A DNA stretch of 17,013 nt. It comes from Patescibacteria group bacterium UBA6065. GTDB lineage: Bacteria; Patescibacteriota; Minisyncoccia; Phycocordibacterales; UBA6065. The stretch spans positions 82,652-99,664 of the forward strand of contig DIYB01000007.1 in the NCBI GenBank assembly GCA_002428865.1, given 5' to 3'. The position numbers and the translations under genes were made by a program. Below the pieces are notes generated by a model. That model was not told where the DNA came from. It did not search any database and was given only the letters and a program-made list of their open reading frames with translations. The first letter of the stretch is position 1, and every line of letters begins with the position of its first letter. Below are positions 12,946 to 17,013 of this stretch, piece after piece.

Positions 12946-12974
12946 TTGAAGTCTCAGGAGGGGAGGAGTAGACT
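12946..12974 (+). promoter_or_regulatory. Promoter, near-leaderless start
   Basis: TTGAAG (12946-12951), a 17-base spacer and TAGACT (12969-12974). Only 6 bases separate the -10 from ATG 12981. The GGAGG at 12962-12966 lies inside the spacer and too far from the start to act as a Shine-Dalgarno sequence. Confidence 0.6.
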
Positions 12975-12980
12975 ATTCAC

Positions 12981-13361
12981 ATGACTGCCTCGCGCGCACT
13001 CACCCTCCTCATTCTCGTAGGTTTTGTATCAATCGCGGTGTTCGGTGCGTTTTCTATGGGACAAAGTGCTGGTACCCAGAATGCATGCATAGCTATGACC
13101 GCGCTCGGTATTGAGTGTGTCGTGTCATCAGACATTGTATCGGTTCTCTCTCGATACCTCGGCGCCTTTGCCTCGTTCTCATCTGCTTTTTTTGTCGCAA
13201 TTTGTGCACTCATACTCGTATCAGGGGTGCGTATCGGTGATGTTGATTTGTCCGTACCTACGCTTTTTCACGCTCTCTCTACATCTCGTACTGTTAGTCC
13301 AAAAATAGGAGAATCACTACGTTCTTGGATATCACTTCACGAGCATAGTCCATCAGCATAA
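12981..13361 (+). CDS. Small two-helix membrane protein, unknown function
   Basis: 126 residues. Residues 5-25 form a membrane helix or uncleaved signal, and a second helix spans about 60-82. Between them is an outside loop with two cysteines, C36 and C46 (NACIAMTALGIEC), that could form a disulfide. The tail (83-126) is hydrophilic. No family recognised. It precedes the CcdA-thioredoxin operon by 87 bases, and the paired cysteines make it a possible client or partner of that system, which is inference only. It has its own near-leaderless promoter. The stretch 13362-13448 contains CGGTGC/GCACCG as a loose inverted repeat but no T run. Confidence 0.7.
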   Translation: MTASRALTLLILVGFVSIAVFGAFSMGQSAGTQNACIAMTALGIECVVSSDIVSVLSRYLGAFASFSSAFFVAICALILVSGVRIGDVDLSVPTLFHALSTSRTVSPKIGESLRSWISLHEHSPSA

Positions 13362-13448
13362 CGCTCCGGTGCCACACACTCATGTCGCACCGATCATTTC
13401 GCATCCTTACTCAATAGAGGATGTTTTAGTCACTTAGTTTCTCCTATT

Positions 13449-14195
13449 GTGAACATTCAGACTCGTATTGTCATCGCATCGTTCGTTGTTCTTGTATCTG
13501 TAGGTATACTCGCTATGTATCTCTCCGGCGCGACCTATGCACCGGTGGTATCAGTGGCGGCACTCCTCGATAGCATCAATCCGTGTGCGTTCTCGGTACT
13601 CTTTCTCACCATTGCGTTTCTCATGAGTATGAACGCAGGACGAAGGGAAGTGCTCCGTATCGGAGGTGCGTATATTGTCGGTATCTTTGTCGCATACCTC
13701 GGTATCGGTCTCGGGATACTCAAAGCTCTATCGGTATTAGGGGTGCCGCATATTATGTCGACGTTTGGATCACTCCTCATCATTGCTATCGGTCTCTGGT
13801 CCATTGTCGGTGCTCTATTCCCGCAGGCAAAGGTGGCTCTCGGTATCCCGCAAAGGGCGCACCGATCGATTGCCGTGCTCATGGAGCGCGCATCGGTTCC
13901 GGCGGCACTCCTCCTCGGCATGTTCGTCGGTGTGTGTGAATTCCCGTGTACCGGTGGTCCGTATCTCATGATTCTCGGATTGCTCCATGACGAGAGTACC
14001 TTCTATCAGGGTCTCGGCTATCTCATCTGGTATAACCTCATATTTGTCTCTCCGCTTATCATCGCACTTTTTGTCGCTGGTGATGAACGGATCATTGTGC
14101 GTATGAAGGAATGGCGTCACAGTGCAGGGAAGAGCGCTCGCATTTATGCCGGTATCGCCATGATTCTCCTCGGAACAATTCTCTTAGTCGTCTAA
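13449..14195 (+). CDS. ccdA: CcdA/DsbD-type transmembrane thiol-electron carrier
   Basis: Moves reducing electrons from cytoplasmic thioredoxin across the membrane to thiol proteins outside. It has 248 residues and about seven membrane helices (6-28, 33-58, 71-98, 104-125, 148-175, 186-209, 228-247). The two redox regions are C46 in DSINPCAF and C163/C167 in GVCEFPCTGGPY, the helix pair that carries the active cysteines in CcdA. An extra cysteine at 163 makes a CxxxC there. The start is GTG 13449. A TAGTTT at 13435-13440 lies 8 bases upstream and may be a -10, but no -35 is convincing. It is first in an operon with an unknown helical gene and a thioredoxin-like gene, which is its probable electron acceptor. 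No cytochrome c genes are visible, so a general thiol-reducing or disulfide-shuffling role is likelier. Confidence 0.88.
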   Translation: MNIQTRIVIASFVVLVSVGILAMYLSGATYAPVVSVAALLDSINPCAFSVLFLTIAFLMSMNAGRREVLRIGGAYIVGIFVAYLGIGLGILKALSVLGVPHIMSTFGSLLIIAIGLWSIVGALFPQAKVALGIPQRAHRSIAVLMERASVPAALLLGMFVGVCEFPCTGGPYLMILGLLHDESTFYQGLGYLIWYNLIFVSPLIIALFVAGDERIIVRMKEWRHSAGKSARIYAGIAMILLGTILLVV

Positions 14196-14205
14196 CAATC
14201 ATCAC

Positions 14206-14700
14206 ATGTATACAAACGAATCTTTCAAGAAGTTGATGGACAAGGTGGCTATCGCCAAATCCTCTGGATCAGTCGATCTGTCGACTGAAGAGGATCTCTC
14301 CATCGCGATCATGAATCTAGTCGCCCTCGAAGAACATTTCTTTTTCACCGGCAAAAAGACTGGCAAGGACGAATATTTTGATTTTCTCGGTGAGGTCCGT
14401 GAGATGCGCAAGACATTACTCGCAAAAATGATGCCTCACAATGAGGGAGAGACCTGGTGTATATCCAAGCACCTCCTCTCGACGACGATGCGCCTCATCG
14501 AAGTCGGTACAAAGCGTGGTCATGAAGGAAGAAAGGATGAAATGAAAGAAGCCTTTGACTATGCCTACCGTACGTACTCACTCTTTTGGGCACTCAGGCT
14601 CAAACTCATCGATACACGCAGTATTGAGGTGGGAGCGGGGAAGGAGAAGTGGACCGTTGATGATATCGTTACCAAACTTGTTGATTGCTGCAATGAATAA
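14206..14700 (+). CDS. Helical cytoplasmic protein of the redox operon, unknown
   Basis: 164 residues, no signal peptide and no membrane helix. It is mostly helical: LSIAIMNLVALEEHFFFTG (about 31-49), EYFDFLGEVREMRKTLLAKM (56-75), a middle helix around CISKHLLSTTMRLIEVG, and KEAFDYAYRTYSLFWALRLKLID (about 114-136). This suggests a four-helix bundle. The cysteines are one in TWCISKH and two at the C-terminal end (VDCCNE). It starts 10 bases after ccdA, and its last 8 bases overlap the thioredoxin-like gene, so translation is probably coupled on both sides. I do not recognise the family. Its position between two redox partners hints at a partner or regulator role, which is inference. It has neither a thioredoxin fold nor CxxC. 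Confidence 0.82.
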   Translation: MYTNESFKKLMDKVAIAKSSGSVDLSTEEDLSIAIMNLVALEEHFFFTGKKTGKDEYFDFLGEVREMRKTLLAKMMPHNEGETWCISKHLLSTTMRLIEVGTKRGHEGRKDEMKEAFDYAYRTYSLFWALRLKLIDTRSIEVGAGKEKWTVDDIVTKLVDCCNE

Positions 14701-15070
14701 ATCAAATATCGGTGTGATTATTGTGTGTGTGGTTGTTGTCGCGTCTGTGGTCATGCTAAGTGGTGCTGATACTCAGCCCGCTGTCGATCGTTCGTCATTT
14801 GCACAGTGTCTCGCGCGTACTGGTGCGGTTATGTATGGAGCGGAGTGGTGCTCACACTGCGCTGACCAGAAAAAGATGTTTGGAGATGCATTCTCGTACG
14901 TGCCGTATGTTGAGTGTCCAGATGATCCGGAGAAGTGTGTTGCCCTCGGTATCGAGGGATATCCGACATGGACAATCGGTAGCTCGACTCGATTGGTTGG
15001 CACACAGAGTCTCGAGCGTCTTTCGCAGGTATCTGGCTGTCCGATTACTCTTGAAAAAGAGCCACAATAG
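14693..15070 (+). CDS. Membrane-anchored thioredoxin-like protein, VKOR-partner type
   Basis: 125 residues from ATG 14693. One membrane anchor (7-23) is followed by an outside thioredoxin-like domain with the active site WCSHC (C53, C56) in GAEWCSHCADQKKMFG. The block continues YVECP..PEKCVALGIEGYPTWTIG and SLERLSQVSGC. This matches the thioredoxin domain fused to or paired with VKOR-type enzymes, where the partner oxidises or shuffles cysteines in exported proteins. Further cysteines are C39, C75, C82 and C116. The VKOR half is not in the window. With CcdA upstream the likely direction here is reduction, which is inference. The start overlaps the previous gene by 8 bases. The frame is open to 14555 but the anchor and overlap favour 14693. 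Confidence 0.9.
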   Translation: MNKSNIGVIIVCVVVVASVVMLSGADTQPAVDRSSFAQCLARTGAVMYGAEWCSHCADQKKMFGDAFSYVPYVECPDDPEKCVALGIEGYPTWTIGSSTRLVGTQSLERLSQVSGCPITLEKEPQ

Positions 15071-15078
15071 TGTAGTCT
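15051..15078 (+). promoter_or_regulatory. Promoter for tRNA-Val inside the thioredoxin gene end
   Basis: TTGAAA (15051-15056), a 16-base spacer and TAGTCT (15073-15078). The expected start near 15085 coincides with the first base of the hairpin 15085-15102. Confidence 0.45.
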
Positions 15079-15084
15079 GTTGTC

Positions 15085-15102
15085 GTACGCCTTCGGGCGT
15101 AC
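15085..15102 (+). other. UUCG-tetraloop hairpin in the tRNA-Val leader
   Basis: GTACGCC-TTCG-GGCGTAC, a perfect 7-pair stem with the very stable UUCG loop, 4 bases before the tRNA. No T run follows, so it is not a standard terminator. It may be a leader processing signal or protect the 3' end of the upstream message. Confidence 0.6.
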
Positions 15103-15106
15103 ACGA

Positions 15107-15179
15107 GCGCGGTTAGCTCAGTTGGTAGAGCATTCGATTGACGTTCGAAGGGTCATAGGTTCAAATCCTATACCGCGCA
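15107..15179 (+). tRNA. tRNA-Val (GAC)
   Basis: 73 bases. GCGCGGT pairs with ACCGCGC, the D-arm is GCTC/GAGC, the anticodon stem TTCGA/TCGAA encloses loop TTGACGT with GAC, and the T-arm is ATAGG-TTCAAAT-CCTAT. The discriminator is A and CCA is not encoded (CAG follows). Confidence 0.93.
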
Positions 15180-15253
15180 CAGACGACGAAAACATCGGTC
15201 TTACAGACGCTGTCCACGTATCGGCTCTCGTAGACTCGAGCTCAATAATTCTT

Positions 15254-15301
15254 GCGAAAACTCCACGTGTCCGCTTTCTCACCTGAGGCGGATGTTTTCG
15301 C
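15254..15301. repeat. Long imperfect hairpin upstream of the adaptor gene
   Basis: Outer stem GCGAAAAC (15254-15261) with GTTTTCGC (15294-15301) and inner stem TCCGC (15270-15274) with GCGGA (15288-15292). The internal loop is 8 bases on one side and 1 on the other. A small CGCCT/AGGCG hairpin touches it (15301-15315). It lies between tRNA-Val and the adaptor promoter and has no T run. Possible regulator site or tRNA trailer structure. Confidence 0.45.
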
Positions 15302-15352
15302 GCCTGTGCGAGGCGTAGGTATATCGCGAGTTTCGAGCGACGCCAATCCTTC

Positions 15353-15361
15353 TGATATAAT
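15353..15361 (+). promoter_or_regulatory. Extended -10 promoter for the adaptor-permease operon
   Basis: TGATATAAT, TGn plus a perfect -10. TTTCGA at 15331-15336 is a poor -35 at 19 bases. The leader to ATG 15384 is about 16 bases without a Shine-Dalgarno sequence. Confidence 0.6.
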
Positions 15362-15383
15362 AGAGCCTCATATCCATATATAC

Positions 15384-16793
15384 ATGTTGTCATTTCTACG
15401 AAAACGCAAGATTCTTATAGTTAGCATTGTTCTCGCGGTCATCGTTGTGACGGTGGCGTTGCGGGCCAATGGTAATGGCGATATGAGCACTACATCTCCT
15501 CGGATCGATGACCTCGTCCGGACGGTAAAAGTATCGGGTAAGGTGGTGCCAATCAACGATGTGTCACTCGGTTTTGAAATCGGAGGCACGGTATCACGCG
15601 TCAATTATGATGTGGGTCAGACTGTCCCTCGAGGGGCTGTGATTGTAGAGCTTGATCAGTCGAGTCTCGCTGCCGAGCTTGCTGAGGCTCGTGCGGCACT
15701 CGCCAAAATCGATGGTGGCGGCCTCTATACCACCAAGACAGAGAACGCTCGGCGTGCTGTTGTGCAAGCAATTGCTGAGGCCTATACCCAGGCAGATGAT
15801 GCGGTGCACAACCGTGCTGATCAGGTCTTCGATGATCCACGAACACAAAATCCAGAGATACTTTTTGCATTTGATGACATCACTCTCCGCGACTCGATCA
15901 ATCTTCGTCGACCACTTATCGAGGACGTTCTTGCGGATTGGAAAGTGCTCGTGAACAAGGGGTACTCCTCATACTCTGATGCAGATCTCGCACTCGCAAA
16001 ATCGTATGCATCGTCCGTCTCTCAATTCCTCGACGAAGTTGCGCGCGCCGTGAGCAAATTCAAGACGAGTGCGGCACTCTCTCAAACAACGATCGATAAA
16101 TATCGTGCAGATATCGCTGTCGGTAGACAGAATCTGAACAACTCAATGTCTGCACTCATCAGTGAGGGTGACAAGCTCCGTGACACACTCTCTGACGTGC
16201 CTGTTCAGGCAGCTCGAGTTGCGCTCGCTGAATCACGTCTCGCCAAGTCACGTCTTGTTGCTCCGTTTACCGGCATTGTTTCGCGACAGGATGCAGAAGT
16301 AGGGGAGACGGTCTCGGTCGGCTCATCACTCGTGAGACTCATAAGTGAATCGTACGAAGTAGAGACCTATGTCCCAGAGGTTTCGATTGCCGGTCTCTCT
16401 GTTGGCAACCCGGCACAAATTACACTCGATGCGTACGGCTCTTCACAGGCATTTAACGCGAGGGTCTCTGCGATTGATCCAGCCGAAACAATTCGTGACG
16501 GTGTCTCGACATATCGCGTGACACTCACGTTCATAGCGCCGGATCCGCGTATACGCTCTGGTATGACAGCAAATATTGATATAGAGACTGCGCGTGTATC
16601 CGGAGCACTTCTCATTCCCGAACGTACTGTTGTGCGAGATGGGGATGCGTCATATGTCTTTGTGCGTGTTGGAGAGAAAAATACTGACCGTCGCGATGTG
16701 ACTCTCGGTGAACGCGATTCGTCAGGTAACGTAGCGGTTCTTTCTGGGCTATCGGAAGGCGTTCTTGTCCTCATTAATCCACCGAAGGAGTAG
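15384..16793 (+). CDS. MacA/HlyD-type membrane-fusion (adaptor) protein
   Basis: Links an inner-membrane transporter to substrate release outside. It has 469 residues from ATG 15384. An N-terminal anchor lies at about 9-26, and the first half of the lipoyl-like domain is at about 45-95 (VKVSGKVVPINDVSLGFEIGG, DVGQTVPRGAVIVELDQ). A long helical, coiled-coil-like segment follows at about 95-325. The second lipoyl half is RLVAPFTGIVSRQDAEVGETVSVGSSLVRLIS, then a beta-barrel part (VGNPAQITLDAYG...) and a tail with LSGLSEGVLVLI. The helical region carries an extra stretch beyond the normal hairpin (KIDGGGLYTTKTE to DWKVLVNKGYSSYSD). The upstream open frame to 15252 covers the promoter and is rejected. 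The permease gene starts at the next base after the stop. In a cell without an outer membrane no TolC partner is expected. Confidence 0.88.
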   Translation: MLSFLRKRKILIVSIVLAVIVVTVALRANGNGDMSTTSPRIDDLVRTVKVSGKVVPINDVSLGFEIGGTVSRVNYDVGQTVPRGAVIVELDQSSLAAELAEARAALAKIDGGGLYTTKTENARRAVVQAIAEAYTQADDAVHNRADQVFDDPRTQNPEILFAFDDITLRDSINLRRPLIEDVLADWKVLVNKGYSSYSDADLALAKSYASSVSQFLDEVARAVSKFKTSAALSQTTIDKYRADIAVGRQNLNNSMSALISEGDKLRDTLSDVPVQAARVALAESRLAKSRLVAPFTGIVSRQDAEVGETVSVGSSLVRLISESYEVETYVPEVSIAGLSVGNPAQITLDAYGSSQAFNARVSAIDPAETIRDGVSTYRVTLTFIAPDPRIRSGMTANIDIETARVSGALLIPERTVVRDGDASYVFVRVGEKNTDRRDVTLGERDSSGNVAVLSGLSEGVLVLINPPKE

Positions 16794-17013
16794 ATGCCGA
16801 ATTTTATTCGTATAGGTTTTTTTCTCGCTCTGCGACAGGTACGTCGAGCCTCAAAATGGACGACGACACTCATCATTTTTGTGATGACGCTCACGTTCCT
16901 CAATCTCGTCGTCGTGTCGGGTATTCTCGTCGGCCTCATCGAAGGGTCTGTCGAGGCAAACAAGACGTACTACACATCCGAGGTCGTCCTGTCGAACTTG
17001 CCAATAAAGGATT
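16794..17013 (+). CDS. ABC transporter permease, MacB/FtsX type (start only)
   Basis: 73 codons are visible before the window ends, with no stop. The start MPNFIRIGFFLALRQVRRASK is the typical cytoplasmic N-terminus of MacB/FtsX-type permeases, followed by the first membrane helix (TLIIFVMTLTFLNLVVVSGILVGLIEG) and the beginning of the outside domain (TYYTSEVVLSNLPIKD). ATG follows the adaptor stop TAG directly, and AAGGAG lies just before it, one of the few Shine-Dalgarno-like sequences in the window. With the adaptor it should form a MacAB-like exporter. The ATPase is not visible, either fused further on or encoded downstream. Substrate unknown. Confidence 0.85.
   Translation, partial: MPNFIRIGFFLALRQVRRASKWTTTLIIFVMTLTFLNLVVVSGILVGLIEGSVEANKTYYTSEVVLSNLPIKD

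Noticed and set aside
15080..15286. Open frame with ARLAQLVEHS across tRNA-Val
   Set aside because: Same artefact: it is the tRNA read as protein.
1..17013. CRISPR array, transposase, integrase or phage genes
   Set aside because: No regularly spaced repeats and no recognisable recombinase or phage protein in any frame. The insertion evidence is limited to composition and short repeats.

Overview
The window looks like a piece of a small-genome bacterial chromosome, most likely Patescibacteria/CPR (Parcubacteria-like). This is inferred from gene content and style, not from a marker gene. The signs are compact short genes, almost no Shine-Dalgarno sequences, several start codons sitting where leaderless transcripts would begin, a B12-dependent ribonucleotide reductase beside a corrinoid adenosyltransferase, a shortened ValS, a TsaD with an internal insertion, and a CcdA plus VKOR-type thioredoxin pair. 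Stop codons are TAA or TAG everywhere except the dGTPase-like gene (TGA), and TGA is not read as an amino acid in any gene here.

Layout. 1-545: end of an unidentified gene, a small membrane protein gene, tRNA-Phe and a strong terminator. 580-3422 (minus): class II ribonucleotide reductase (nrdJ) followed by the adenosyltransferase that would make its cofactor. 3565-3900: an ArsR-type regulator and a two-way terminator. 3905-7422 (minus): valS, PrsW-like membrane protease and Hsp20, packed as one operon. 7442-8359 (plus): a promoter whose spacer is filled by a perfect Gram-positive-type LexA box, driving a 72-codon unknown gene and lexA. 8356-10091 (minus): five-helix membrane protein and tsaD. 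10166-11203 (minus): GC-rich dGTPase-like HD hydrolase. 11250-11715: tRNA-Ser with a copy of its 3' end nearby, then tRNA-Glu. 11795-12609: an AT-rich insert with an AAC(3)-I-like acetyltransferase and a DUF5872-like protein. 12623-15070 (plus): mscL, a small membrane protein, then a CcdA / unknown helical / thioredoxin operon. 15107-15179: tRNA-Val. 15384-17013: a MacA-like adaptor and the start of a MacB/FtsX-type permease, cut by the window end.

How it fits together. Three modules are readable. The first is cofactor-linked dNTP synthesis: nrdJ with the adenosyltransferase, plus a dNTP hydrolase further along. The second is an SOS switch, in which LexA should repress its own operon, including an unknown small basic protein. 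The third is an envelope thiol-redox chain, with CcdA passing electrons across the membrane to a membrane-anchored thioredoxin and an unknown 164-residue protein translated between them. The strongest leads are the LexA-controlled small gene, the leaderless-promoter spacing shared by unrelated genes, the unknown protein in the redox operon, and the insert between tRNA-Glu and mscL, which is preceded by what looks like a decayed 5' piece of mscL.
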